54,058 nt of DNA from Nitritalea halalkaliphila LW7 (GTDB taxonomy: Bacteria > Bacteroidota > Bacteroidia > Cytophagales > Cyclobacteriaceae), in assembly GCF_000265075.1 (NCBI RefSeq), contig NZ_AJYA01000022.1:1-54058 (forward strand). The letters are read 5' to 3'. Shown here piece by piece: positions 18,689-27,126 of the stretch. The notes below the pieces were generated by a model. That model saw only the letters and a list, made by a program, of their open reading frames with translations. It had not been told where the DNA came from and did no database searches. Every line of letters starts with the position of its first letter. Position 1 is the stretch's first letter. Made by a program: the position numbers and the translations under genes.

Positions 18689-19644
18689 CTACTTGATGGT
18701 TAAACTTCCGGAACTAACCTTCCCGCGCACCGACACCCCGGCAGCATGAGAAAGCTCCAGACGTTTGCCATTTGCGCGCTCCTGACCCACGCGCAAATTA
18801 CCCGAACTCACCTGTAAATCATAATCATAAGCCGTCAGTGCATCGACTTGAAGTGAGGCCAGCCCAGACGAAACCTGTAGCTCCGCGCCTCCCGGCGCAA
18901 AGGTGATTTCCTTTCCATTTAACACACCTGAGCTTACTTTTAAGGCTTTTAAAGCACCCATATTGTGCAAGTTAACCACACCGCTACTCACCGCCACCTC
19001 ACTTTCACCCGCAATATCCTTTAACTGAAGTGCGCCGCTGCCCACCTTGGCTTGTAGACGCCCCTGAACACCACGAAGCTGTGCCGCACCACTTCCCACC
19101 TGCAGTTCTACGTCTGCCTCGATATCCTCGAACTTCACAGCACCCGAAGAACAGGAAATTTCCAAGCGATCGGCCGTCAGCACTTCTCCGCTAAGCGTAC
19201 CACTCGAAACTGATAGCTCGATACGCTCATGACTCAGGTCGCGCACATCGAAAGAACCGCTCCCAATTTTGGCCTCTAAGCGGAGGTATTCTGGGCCCTC
19301 TATACGCACCACCTTATCCGGACGGTCTAGACCACCCCAACCGAAAACGGTGAAGCTGCCCAACTTAAAATCTATGTACAACACACCGTCTTTCAGCTCC
19401 GTCGTCCACTGTCCTTCGGCTTCTTCTGGGTAGACTAAGGTGCCGGAAAGGGTCACATCTGTCTTTCCTGGAACGCCTGATAAATAAAGGCGCCATAGGC
19501 CAGATTTGCCTGGATCGCACGTACATCCGCAAAACTTTCATCGATTTCTTGCTCTTGAAAGCTGGTGGCCATTTCATTTAGGAGCTCATCGCAACTCATC
19601 GCGAATAGCAGGAAGGGAAGGAAAAGGAGAATGCTTTTTTTCAT
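18689..19644 (-). CDS. Head-GIN-domain (DUF2807) lipoprotein (one frameshift)
   Basis: About 318 residues after joining the lipoprotein start (MKKSILLFLPFLLFAMSC at 19644) with the long frame near 19457. There CAGATGTGACC should probably read CAGGATGTGACC, giving ERQDVTLSGTL. The body is a regular beta-solenoid in which an x-[SG]-S-G motif recurs roughly every 20 residues (VSSGTLSG, CSSGAV, VGSGAAQ, VGSGALQ, VSSGVVN, VSSGVLN, VSSGLAS, VSSGNLR, VSSGSLT). This is the DUF2807 'putative auto-transporter adhesin, head GIN' fold, abundant in Bacteroidetes with no proven role; envelope or surface location follows from the lipobox. It is followed by its own terminator. Confidence 0.8.
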
Positions 19645-19670
19645 GGTGTGAAAGGGTTACGGTGTAGAGA

Positions 19671-20033
19671 TTAATTCATGTCTTCCGTTAGCTGAAGAAC
19701 ATTTAAGGTTTCGTAGGCCATTTTAATATTGTACTCATAGGCGATGCTTCGATAGTTGACCAAATCCACGATCGTACCGATGAAGCACAGCCCCAAAGTG
19801 AAAAAGTACAGGATGCCCAGGAGGATACTTTGTGTGGCCAAGCGATGTAGCCCCGCGAATCCCGCAAAACCCAACAGGCAAAGCACCAAAATAATATCAC
19901 TCCCACGCCGTTTCGTGCGATAGACCTGCGCGAAAAGTTGCGCCTTCTCATCCGACATTCCTTGCATCAGGCCCTGCACGTAGCCTAATTCCATACCCTC
20001 CAGTTCTGGGAGGTGTCTCAATACATTCGCCAT
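19671..20033 (-). CDS. TM2-domain membrane protein
   Basis: 120 residues. A soluble N-terminal helix region (MANVLRHLPELEGMELGYVQ and the GMSDEKAQLFAQVYRTKRR stretch) is followed by two membrane helices (IILVLCLLGFAGFAGLHRLA and LGILYFFTLGLCFIGTIVDL) with the TM2 pattern: G-x2-R-hydrophobic, then LGLCFIGTIVDLV. TM2 proteins are small inner-membrane proteins of unknown function. It is 2 bp downstream of the DUF2752 gene, a pairing common in this phylum, so the two are almost surely co-transcribed. Confidence 0.85.
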   Translation of the reverse strand: MANVLRHLPELEGMELGYVQGLMQGMSDEKAQLFAQVYRTKRRGSDIILVLCLLGFAGFAGLHRLATQSILLGILYFFTLGLCFIGTIVDLVNYRSIAYEYNIKMAYETLNVLQLTEDMN

Positions 20034-20035
20034 AA

Positions 20036-20332
20036 TTAGTTAAATTTTAAGTAAAATCGAATCAGTGTAACGAAGCGAAATACGATCGCTACGTAGGCAA
20101 AGCCTGCCAGCGGATGCATGGCCCAGGAGGCCGCTACTTCCCCCCTTGCCAGCAGATGCATGCTTCGACCCAAGCCGCAGCCCGGACAGAAATCCAGTCC
20201 GGTAAGGGCCAGCGGACATAGGCTGGTATGCGCCTCCCCACTGGGGTCTATACAGGCGATACCGATTAGGGCCAAAACCCAGAAACCGATTTCCCCAAAT
20301 GCCGGATGCCAACGCTTGCGTATTTTCTCCAT
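20036..20332 (-). CDS. DUF2752 membrane protein
   Basis: 98 residues with the DUF2752 signature LCPLALTGLDFCPGCGLGRS (about residues 38-57) between two hydrophobic helices, and a His in the second half (WAMHPLAGFAYVAIVFRF). The three cysteines and the invariant P-G-C-G-x-G-R suggest a metal or redox role, but the function is unknown. Operon partner of the TM2 gene. Confidence 0.88.
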   Translation of the reverse strand: MEKIRKRWHPAFGEIGFWVLALIGIACIDPSGEAHTSLCPLALTGLDFCPGCGLGRSMHLLARGEVAASWAMHPLAGFAYVAIVFRFVTLIRFYLKFN

Positions 20333-20363
20333 GCCAATCTACTTTCTAAAAAAATGCCAAAAC

Positions 20364-20386
20364 AAAAAACGCCCATTTCAGGGCGT
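20364..20386 (-). terminator. Short terminator downstream of the MpaB-like oxygenase
   Basis: Minus strand: ACGCCC, loop TGAAAT, GGGCGT followed by TTTTTG. The stem is only 6 bp but GC-rich. It lies about 65 bp after the oxygenase stop and just upstream of the DUF2752 start at 20332. Confidence 0.65.
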
Positions 20387-20449
20387 AGAAGAGGTTTTAC
20401 AGAAATAAAAGTGTCCGAAATCGTACGATTTTACAAAAAACGGACAGTT

Positions 20450-21526
20450 TTAGTGTACGGGAACAGGCAGCCGTAGGGCCACTTCTTGACCGAGGCGTTT
20501 GCGGCTCTGCCGCAAAAAATCCTGCCGAAGCCCTGCATATCCACTGTAAGTGCGCCCCTCACGAATGAAATTTAACTGAAGCGCCGCCTTGTAAGCAGCA
20601 GGGGGCAGTTGGCCCGTCTGTGGAAGTCCGACCGCATCTGCCGCCGCATCCCCCATGAAAAAACGCAAGAGCTGCTGACTGATCGCAAGCAAGGTGGGAT
20701 CTTGAAACTGGGTTTTGTAATAGCCCTGCAGCGCATCCATCAGGGTTTTTCCCGCTGCAGAGGGCCGTAGGTTACGCCGCCTAATCTGTTTTTCCAGCCA
20801 AAAAGCCGCTTTCGGGTCTTCGGGCCAGTAGGTTTCCACATCCAGCCCCAGGTAGTAGCCGATTAACTTCCAGTAATGCAGGAGGGCACGGTACGTTTTG
20901 TCCCCTGGAAACTCATTCACCTTTGCCATCCCCCGCATGACGATCAGCGAAAATGCCAGGTTCGTCCCGATCAGATCCTCCTGATTGATGGGCGTGCCCC
21001 ATTCGGCCTGCCAGTCGCAGGCATAGCGCCGAATGAAATAACGACTAAAGGCGTGGATGAGGCGCACGCGCCAAAGCGTCAGCAGCACTTCTTCATCTTC
21101 TAAAAAACTCCCTGGCTTAAAGCTGTTTAATACGAAAAGGGCCGTTTCTGTAAGACGAGTGCCGATATCCTCGGTGATGCGCTTAGACCGAACCAGCACC
21201 TGCGCACCGTCGGCGAAGGCATAACAGTAGGGCAAGGAATAGAGCCCCAACAAACTCAAGTACCAGGCATGTTGCCGATAAAAAAACGCTTGCGCCTCGC
21301 GCACTGCAGCCTCCTGCACGGGAAATGGACGCGCACAAAACGCTGCATGCAGGGCACACAGCGGCTCAGGCCAGTGCGCCGGCGGGCTTTTCCACCAGGA
21401 GGTGGCGGCATTTATTTCCTCGATACAGGCCGGCTGAGCCAGCAGGGCTTCTACGGCGGCATCCGCTAATGGATCCCCTTTTTGGCGGGCATCCTGCAGG
21501 CGCGCATCGGTATAATTTTTGTACAT
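20450..21526 (-). CDS. MpaB/rubber-oxygenase-like (DUF2236) protein
   Basis: About 358 residues from the ATG at 21526 (MYKNYTDARLQDAR). A longer frame from 21565 would add 13 residues and overlap the divergent gene. The domain is the mostly helical ER-bound oxygenase MpaB/latex-clearing (Lcp) fold. Recognisable blocks are ITEDIGTRLTETALFVLNSF, TLWRVRLIHAFSRYFIRR (with the His expected near the heme) and INQEDLIGTNLAFSLIVMRG. Family members are heme-b oxygenases that cleave polyisoprenoid chains or act in meroterpenoid synthesis; in bacteria most have no known substrate. Cytoplasmic, since no signal peptide is seen. It is alone on its strand with its own terminator. Confidence 0.75.
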   Translation of the reverse strand: MYKNYTDARLQDARQKGDPLADAAVEALLAQPACIEEINAATSWWKSPPAHWPEPLCALHAAFCARPFPVQEAAVREAQAFFYRQHAWYLSLLGLYSLPYCYAFADGAQVLVRSKRITEDIGTRLTETALFVLNSFKPGSFLEDEEVLLTLWRVRLIHAFSRYFIRRYACDWQAEWGTPINQEDLIGTNLAFSLIVMRGMAKVNEFPGDKTYRALLHYWKLIGYYLGLDVETYWPEDPKAAFWLEKQIRRRNLRPSAAGKTLMDALQGYYKTQFQDPTLLAISQQLLRFFMGDAAADAVGLPQTGQLPPAAYKAALQLNFIREGRTYSGYAGLRQDFLRQSRKRLGQEVALRLPVPVH

Positions 21527-21581
21527 ACTCACGAAAATATAACCCAAAGCAGTACCTTTGTTCATGACCCTTACATCTGAT

Positions 21582-22428
21582 ATGAAAAAAACACTTTTGG
21601 TCTGCAGCGCATTTTTAATGGGCTTCTGTGCGCTGGCTCAAGAAAACATTTACACGCTTCCCCTAAAAAGCTCGGGGAAAAAGGTGCGCATAGCACTGGA
21701 AGAGCAGCGGCAGCTTACATCGCGGGCCTCTAAAGACAGCGAACCTTTATTTATAAATAAAACACAGATTGTTTTTTCAGCCGAGGACGAAAGCGGTCAG
21801 GCGGACCTCATCCTCTATTCCCTCGATAAAAACAAGTTTACAAACATCAGCATGACCAAGGACCGGCAGGAGGCGCTTCCCAAGATGACCGACTGCGGCT
21901 TCTATGTGAGCAGTCTGACGCAGGACGAAGAAGGCCTGCAGCGCCTCTACCTTTACCCGACTAATTTGGCTGAGCCGGAACTGCTCTATGACGACCTGCA
22001 CCCGCTGCTGGATTACTGTTGGTACGATAACCATGCCGTGCTAAGCTTAGGGGGTGAGCAGCCGCGTACGCTGTATGCACGTTCGCGTGAAAATCCGATT
22101 TTGCTGGCCACTAAGGCCCTTTCCCATTTGGCCTACCGGCCAAAGTCCACGCACATCAGTTACCTGGAGGGGGATCAACTTTTTGTATTGGAGATAGTCG
22201 AAAATGCTATTCCAGCGCTTTATACACGCATGCCGGAAGGCACTACTGCCTACCGCTGGCTGAGTCCGAAGTTGCTTTTAGCCGCCAATGCAGAGGGCTC
22301 TACTACCGCCATGAAAAGGATGCCGACTGGACGCTACTCAGCAGGTAGATGCCTTAGGCGTCTCGGAAATTACAGGATTTCATGTACAGGAAAAAGCAGG
22401 CCTTTTAGCATTCAGTGGAAAGGAGTAA
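21582..22428 (+). CDS. Secreted TolB-like/PD40 propeller protein (two frameshifts near the end)
   Basis: About 282 residues. ATG 21582 gives a signal peptide (MKKTLLVCSAFLMGFCALAQ); the frame is open further upstream to 21558. The body has WD40/TolB-like blades: EPLFINKTQIVFSAEDESGQ, DLILYSLDKNKFTNISMT and ALPKMTDCGFYVSSLTQDE. The last part reads through two one-base shifts (near 22290 and 22345) to give GLYYRHEKDADWTLLS and QVDALGVSEITGFHVQEKA and stop at 22426-22428, instead of the compositionally odd tail in the first frame. Probably periplasmic. Function unknown beyond the propeller fold. Divergent from the oxygenase, with which it shares a short start region. Confidence 0.65.
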
Positions 22429-22466
22429 GGGGAATGTAAGAACAATCTTCATTAACTTCATTTGCA

Positions 22467-22606
22467 TCTAGTTTTTTAATCCCTCCAAGCTAGGCATCCT
22501 TAAACAAGATCGAATAATTTGGCGAGCATTATGTCCAAAACGCTTTATCGAGCCCATTTGACGCTGGTGATTACGTTCTATCCTTCTAATACACGATATT
22601 TTCAAT
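22467..22606 (-). other. Possible gene fragment in the gap before the SatD/DUF3307 chimera
   Basis: In the 206-bp gap 22429-22634 the minus strand has a short open stretch ending at a TAG (22467-22469) that reads IERNHQRQMGSIKRF and then RQIIRSCLRMPSLEGLKN. The basic, tail-like composition recalls transposase C-termini, but I cannot assign a family and there is no convincing start. Nothing else is seen in the gap. It lies directly beside a gene that looks rearranged, which is the only reason to list it. Confidence 0.2.
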
Positions 22607-22634
22607 TATCGTCTTTTACAGCGATATTTAAACA

Positions 22635-23165
22635 ATGAAAGTAGTAATAACAGGAGACGTAGTTGGATCCAGACGATTGGTTAATCAAGAAAAGTGGTTA
22701 GTACCAATGAAGAGGCTGTTATCCACATGGGGAAGTAGCCCACAAGATTGGAAATTAGTTAGGGGGAATTTTTACTACGAGCCAGACATACCTTTTAGCT
22801 ATTGGTTTGCAAACGTTACCATTTGGATTTACGCTGTCGCCCTCTTGTTTATTACTGTAGTTTCAGGCGTACTGATACGCGAAATGCTATCAGGCTGGTC
22901 GAAAGCGTTACATAAGGCTAGTGAAGCGTCTTTACAAAGCGCAGGTAAATACATTGGCATACTGGAACGAATTTTTGTCTTTACTTTTGTGGTAACGGAT
23001 AATTGGGAGGGTAATGGCTTTTTATTGGCTGCAAAATCTGTGTTTAGATTTGGTGATCTTAAAGAGTCAAAGGAAAGAGAGCTAACCGAATATATTTTAA
23101 TTGGAACTTTACTAAGTTTTGGAATTGCTACAGCTGTTGGCATGCTTGTACTTAACACCAAGTAA
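22635..23165 (+). pseudogene. SatD N-terminus fused to DUF3307 C-terminus (deletion chimera)
   Basis: A 176-residue open frame made of two unrelated parts. Residues 1-45 (MKVVITGDVVGSRRL to QDWKLVRGN) match the start of SatD-family proteins, small regulators that begin 'hITGDhhxSRxh'. From about residue 55 on it is membrane protein: a hydrophobic helix (IWIYAVALLFITVVSGVLI), then LQSAGKYIGILERIFVF, FLLAAKSVFRFGDL and EYILIGTLLSFGIATA, the C-terminal signature of DUF3307. satD and DUF3307 genes are normally separate neighbours in Bacteroidetes. The simplest reading is a deletion that removed the rest of satD and the start of the DUF3307 gene and left the frame open. Neither half is likely to work as usual. 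Confidence 0.65.
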
Positions 23166-23242
23166 CCTTTTGCTACACGGGCTTAATTTTTTACCAGAAG
23201 ATGCTTCGCACAGTTTAAAATAAAGCATGTATGCAATAGGCT

Positions 23243-24796
23243 TTAGCCCCCCACCACATACTCATAGGAGGCCTGAATACCTAAGGGGATTCCTAAAGAC
23301 CAGTAAAGCAATAGAAATAGGGTCCAGACCACTAACAAAACCAATGAATAGGGAAGCATGACCGAAACCAAGGTACCTATCCCAGTTTTTTTCACGTACT
23401 TCTGGCAGAAAACCACGATGAGCGGGAAATAAGGCAGTAGCGGCGTGATGATATTCGAAACGGAGTCTCCTACGCGATAGGCGGCCTGCGTCAAGTCTGG
23501 CGAGATGCCCGTCTGCATGAGCATCGGCACGAAAATGGGTGCTAACAGGCCCCATTTGGCGCTAGCCGAACCTACAATTAAATTCACAAAGGCGGTTAAA
23601 AAAACGATCCCCACGATGGTCACCTGTCCGGGGAGGCGTAGTGCTTCCAGGCCCTCAGCACCTTTCAGTGCCACGAGAGCGCCGATGCGGGAATCTGTAA
23701 AGGCTTTAATAAAGAGTGCGCAGAAAAAGGCCATAACGATGTAATGTGCCATACTTCCCATGGCTTTGCTCATAGAGCCCACCACATCCTTCATGGACGC
23801 ATATACCCCTGAGCGAAACCCATAAATGACACCTGGGATCCAGAACAACAAGAAAATCAGTGGGACGATGGCGCCCATAAGCGGGGCATTTCCTGCTGTG
23901 ATTTCACCATTTGGCGCCCGCATGGCGGAATCTTCTGGAAAAACCCAAGCGATTAGGGCTAAAATCCCCAAAAGCATCACGCTAAGTGCCGTCCAGAAGG
24001 CTTTGCGCTCGCGCGAAGAGAGGCTGTCCATGGCTGGAATATCCGTTAAATCTGCATCTACTGGCATGTTACGCAGGCGCGGCTCGATGACCCGATCGGT
24101 CAAGTACCAGACCACGGCGATGACCACCATGGAGGAGGCGCCTGTAAAAAAGATATTGTTTAGCGGATTAATTTCTATGGTGGCATTCAGCACCTGTGCG
24201 GCCTCCTGCGTAAAAGACTGAATCAGTGGATCGATGCTGGAGGGAATAAAATTAGCAGAGAAACCTCCTGAAACTCCGGCGAAAGCTGCAGCGATACCCG
24301 CGATGGGATGGCGCCCTGCCGCATAGAAAATGACGCCTCCGAGTGGGATGACCAACACGTAACCGGCATCTGCAGCCGTGTGTGAGACGATGGCTACCAG
24401 CACCAGAATCGGGGTCAAGAGCAGCTTAGGCGTAACGCCCAAAACCAGCTTCAAGCCCGCATTTATAAAGCCCGAATGCTCCGCTACACCTACGCCGAGC
24501 ATGGCGAGCAGGACGACTCCTAAGGGGGCAAAGTTGATGAATACGGCCGTCATGGTGGAAAAGAACAGCGCCAATCGCTCAGCCGTTAGCAGGTTCTGGA
24601 CTCGGATTTCTGCTCCGCTGCCCGGATCCACGGCCCCGAAATCAAAGGGAGCCAGCAGTGCAGACAAGCCCCAGGTGATGAGCATTAAGAGCAAGAATAA
24701 GATGCCCGGATCAGGAAGCTTGTTGCCAGCCTTTTCGATAACATCTAGGAAGCGGTCCAGCAGCCGATTCGTGGAGGGGGTATGCGTTTCTGCCAT
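23243..24796 (-). CDS. AbgT-family transporter (p-aminobenzoyl-glutamate type)
   Basis: An intact 517-residue polytopic protein of normal family length. Family blocks are seen in order: NKLPDPGILFLLLM (start), VFINFAPLGVVLLAMLGVGV, a conserved SHTAADAGYVLVIPL, a re-entrant-like GFSANFIPSSIDP, MAHYIVMAFFCALFIKAF, NLIVGSASAKWGLLAPIFVP and the end ITPLLPYFPLIVVFCQKY. AbgT imports p-aminobenzoyl-glutamate, a folate breakdown product; the relative MtrF exports sulfonamides and related drugs. Which applies here cannot be read from sequence. The gene is alone, divergent from the arginine operon, with about 210 bp to the candidate arg leader. Confidence 0.93.
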   Translation of the reverse strand: MAETHTPSTNRLLDRFLDVIEKAGNKLPDPGILFLLLMLITWGLSALLAPFDFGAVDPGSGAEIRVQNLLTAERLALFFSTMTAVFINFAPLGVVLLAMLGVGVAEHSGFINAGLKLVLGVTPKLLLTPILVLVAIVSHTAADAGYVLVIPLGGVIFYAAGRHPIAGIAAAFAGVSGGFSANFIPSSIDPLIQSFTQEAAQVLNATIEINPLNNIFFTGASSMVVIAVVWYLTDRVIEPRLRNMPVDADLTDIPAMDSLSSRERKAFWTALSVMLLGILALIAWVFPEDSAMRAPNGEITAGNAPLMGAIVPLIFLLFWIPGVIYGFRSGVYASMKDVVGSMSKAMGSMAHYIVMAFFCALFIKAFTDSRIGALVALKGAEGLEALRLPGQVTIVGIVFLTAFVNLIVGSASAKWGLLAPIFVPMLMQTGISPDLTQAAYRVGDSVSNIITPLLPYFPLIVVFCQKYVKKTGIGTLVSVMLPYSLVLLVVWTLFLLLYWSLGIPLGIQASYEYVVGG

Positions 24797-25008
24797 TCGG
24801 TACTTGGTGTAAAGAGTAAAATGCTAAAATACATCCAAAAATCAGAAAGCAAAAATCGGCTGGCAGGCGGGCTGGACGGGAGCTACAGCTAACCAAAAGC
24901 GCTACAAAGGAAAATTCTTTGCTTCTATAAAAAATCAGCAGAATAAAAGGAGATTTTCGTTTCATACGTTTGTTTTTCTAAAATAAAGGTGGCAGTTTTG
25001 TGGTGTAA
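24797..25008. other. Divergent intergenic region between abgT-like gene and arginine leader
   Basis: The region carries the 5' sides of the AbgT gene (minus) and of the arginine operon (plus). I see no coding frame and no recognisable ArgR operator or Bacteroidetes promoter pair. AAAGGTGG at 24985-24992 lies about 16 nt before the leader ATG, further than an ideal ribosome-binding site. Confidence 0.3.
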
Positions 25009-25128
25009 ATGAAAGCACAAATCTTATATTCCTCAGCTAGCGCGTTTCGCGTGGCGCTTCGTAAGCCGAAGCTGCAGGAAAGTGCTATTTTTTCTGTACT
25101 CCGCTTGAGGACCACCCTCAGGGCATAG
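25009..25128 (+). CDS. Candidate arginine leader peptide (39 residues)
   Basis: A short frame, ATG 25009 to TAG 25126-25128, encodes MKAQILYSSASAFRVALRK and continues to a C-terminus rich in Arg (LRLRTTLRA). Five of 39 codons are Arg (starting at 25048, 25060, 25102, 25108, 25120), three of them in the last nine. The stop codon lies inside a terminator-like hairpin (25119-25134) and the first structural gene of the arginine operon starts 100 nt later. This is the classical layout of transcription attenuation by ribosome stalling. It is inference only: no such leader is known to me for this operon in Bacteroidetes, and a 39-codon frame can arise by chance. Confidence 0.4.
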   Translation: MKAQILYSSASAFRVALRKPKLQESAIFSVLRLRTTLRA

Positions 25129-25143
25129 TCCCTGTTCTATTTT
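25034..25143 (+). promoter_or_regulatory. Structured leader / candidate attenuator of the arginine operon
   Basis: Several hairpins are packed in this stretch. At 25034-25074 a three-way junction can form with no unpaired junction bases: CAGCT/AGCTG closes AGCGC/GCGCT and TCG/CGA. A competing 6-bp hairpin GCTTCG/CGAAGC (25056-25061, 25067-25072) excludes it. GAGG/CCTC (25107-25119) precedes CAGGG/CCCTG (25119-25134), which is followed by TTCTATTTT. The last hairpin covers the leader stop codon and looks like a weak terminator. Mutually exclusive folds are what an attenuator needs. Confidence 0.4.
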
Positions 25144-25228
25144 AATGGATCACCTATGTGGTAGATCCTGCTTCGTTTTATCGTCATTTCTATTTCCTTT
25201 ACACTTCTTCACAGCCCGTATTTTCACC

Positions 25229-25918
25229 ATGGAAATCACGCAAGCACCTAAATTTCAGGTCATTCCTGCTACTTCTAAGCATATCGACTATGCCACCACC
25301 ATCACCGATGAGATGGAAAACTCTGCGAAAGCTCGGGGAACGGGCATCGCTAAGCGTACGCCTGCCTACATCCAGACGAAGATGGAGGAAGGGAAAGCCA
25401 TTATCGCCCTCACGGATACGGGCGAGTGGGCGGGGTTTTGCTACATAGAAGCCTGGGGACACGAAAAATTCGTGGCCAACTCTGGCCTTATCGTAGCGCC
25501 CAAATTCCGGAAGTTCGGTTTAGCGAAAAAAATCAAGGAAGAAATCTTTAAGTTGAGCCGCAAAAAATACCCCGAAGCGAAAATTTTCGGCCTCACCACC
25601 GGTCCTGCCGTAATGAAAATAAACAGTGGCCTGGGCTACATTCCTGTGTCTTACAGTGACTTGACGGACGACGAAGCCTTCTGGAAAGGCTGTCAGAGCT
25701 GCGTAAACATCGAAATCCTACGCATGAAGGAGCGCCAAAACTGCCTCTGTACCGCTATGCTGTTCGACCCGGCCAAAACCAAGCAGGAGAAGGAGAAAAA
25801 AGCATTGCGCCCCGATTTCCGAAACAACCTGAAACTCTTCGAGCGCTGGGTACAAATCAAGCAGGCCATCCTGCTGAAATACAAAAAAACCAAACAAAAA
25901 ACATTTTCTATCTTTTAA
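25229..25918 (+). CDS. GNAT acyltransferase, probable N-acyl-glutamate synthase
   Basis: About 229 residues from the ATG at 25229 (MEITQAPKFQVIPATSKHI). A frame open to 25145 adds 28 residues that look like translated leader. The GNAT fold is seen in FCYIEAWGHEKFVANSGLIV and the acyl-CoA loop region KFRKFGLAKKIKEE. It is the first gene of the arginine operon, where the pathway needs an N-acylglutamate synthase. Bacteroidetes arginine operons carry a GNAT here instead of classical argA, and it would acylate glutamate with acetyl- or succinyl-CoA. The C-terminal 40 residues are Lys-rich and extended. The assignment rests mainly on position; the alternative is a general GNAT. Confidence 0.75.
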   Translation: MEITQAPKFQVIPATSKHIDYATTITDEMENSAKARGTGIAKRTPAYIQTKMEEGKAIIALTDTGEWAGFCYIEAWGHEKFVANSGLIVAPKFRKFGLAKKIKEEIFKLSRKKYPEAKIFGLTTGPAVMKINSGLGYIPVSYSDLTDDEAFWKGCQSCVNIEILRMKERQNCLCTAMLFDPAKTKQEKEKKALRPDFRNNLKLFERWVQIKQAILLKYKKTKQKTFSIF

Positions 25919-25928
25919 GGACGCCATC

Positions 25929-27126
25929 ATGAAAAAAGTAGTTTTAGCCTATAGCGGCGGTTTAGATACCACCTTCTGTGCCCTCCACCTTTCTCGGGAG
26001 AAGGGCTATGAAGTGCATGCGGTACTTATTAACACCGGAGGCTTTACTTCAGAAGAACTTAGCACCATCGAAAATAGAGCGGCCACCCTCGGCATCGCTT
26101 CCTTCACTGCCCTCGACGTTACAGCCACCTACTACGCCTCTGTGCTGAAATACCTGGTCTTCGGAAACGTGCTCAAAAATCAAACCTATCCCCTTTCCGT
26201 CAGTGCTGAGCGTATCCTGCAGGCCAAAACCCTGGCCGAATACGCCTTTCCATCGGTGCCACCTGCATCGCACATGGTAGCACAGGAGCGGGAAACGATC
26301 AGGTGCGCTTCGACATGATCTTCCAAACCCTAATTCCAGATATCGAAATCATCACCCTATCCGGGATCTAAAACTTAGCCGAGAAGCTGAAATCGCTTAT
26401 CTGGCAGAAAATGGCATCGAAATGAACGCCGAAAAGGCAGCCTATTCCATTAATAAGGGCATCTGGGGCACCTCCGTAGGTGGGAAAGAAACGCTAAGCT
26501 CGCATCTCGGACTACCCGAAGCAGCTTGGCCCACGCCGAAAACCAAAGACAGCCCGGAGACGATTTCCTTAACCTTCGAAAAAGGCGAAGTCGTCGGCCT
26601 AAACGGCCAAAAAATGGACCCTGTAGCCGCCATTCAAGCCCTCCATGAGCTGGCAGCGCCCTTCGGCATCGGCAGAGATATTCATGTAGGCGACACCATC
26701 ATCGGCATTAAAGGACGCGTAGGCTTCGAAGCTGCCGCGCCACTTATCATCATAAAAGCACATCAGCTGCTCGAAAAGCATACCCTCACCAAGTGGCAGC
26801 TTTTCTGGAAAAATCAGGTGTCCGAATTTTATGGCAACCATCTCCACGAGGGGCACTACCTCGATCCAGTGATGCGGAACATCGAGGCCATGCTCGCCGA
26901 CACCCAGACCTTTGTCAGCGGAACGGTGACGGTCACCCTCCACCCCTACCGATTTGAACTTCAGGGCATTCAGTCTGAGCATGATCTTATGGCCGCCAAG
27001 TTCGGCAGCTATGGAGAAATGAATAAGGGCTATACTGCCCAGGATGTGAAAGGCTTTACCCGTATCTTAGGGAATCAAACCGCCATTTTCCACCAGGTAA
27101 ATTTCGGCCAGCATGAAGAAAATTAA
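25929..27126 (+). CDS. argG: Argininosuccinate synthase (two frameshifts)
   Basis: About 399 residues, normal for ArgG. It joins citrulline and aspartate using ATP. The ATP-binding P-loop is near the start ([13 protein letters not shown]). The frame leaves near 26250 and the true sequence continues [20 protein letters not shown], which holds the GNDQVRF substrate loop. A second shift near 26355 (a missing [19 protein letters not shown] restored) leads into the C-terminal frame ([36 protein letters not shown]). Both lesions are single-base, in a gene whose partners are all present, so sequencing error is more likely than loss. The stop overlaps argC by 14 bp. In most Bacteroidetes this gene follows the GNAT directly, as here (10-bp gap). 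Confidence 0.9.
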
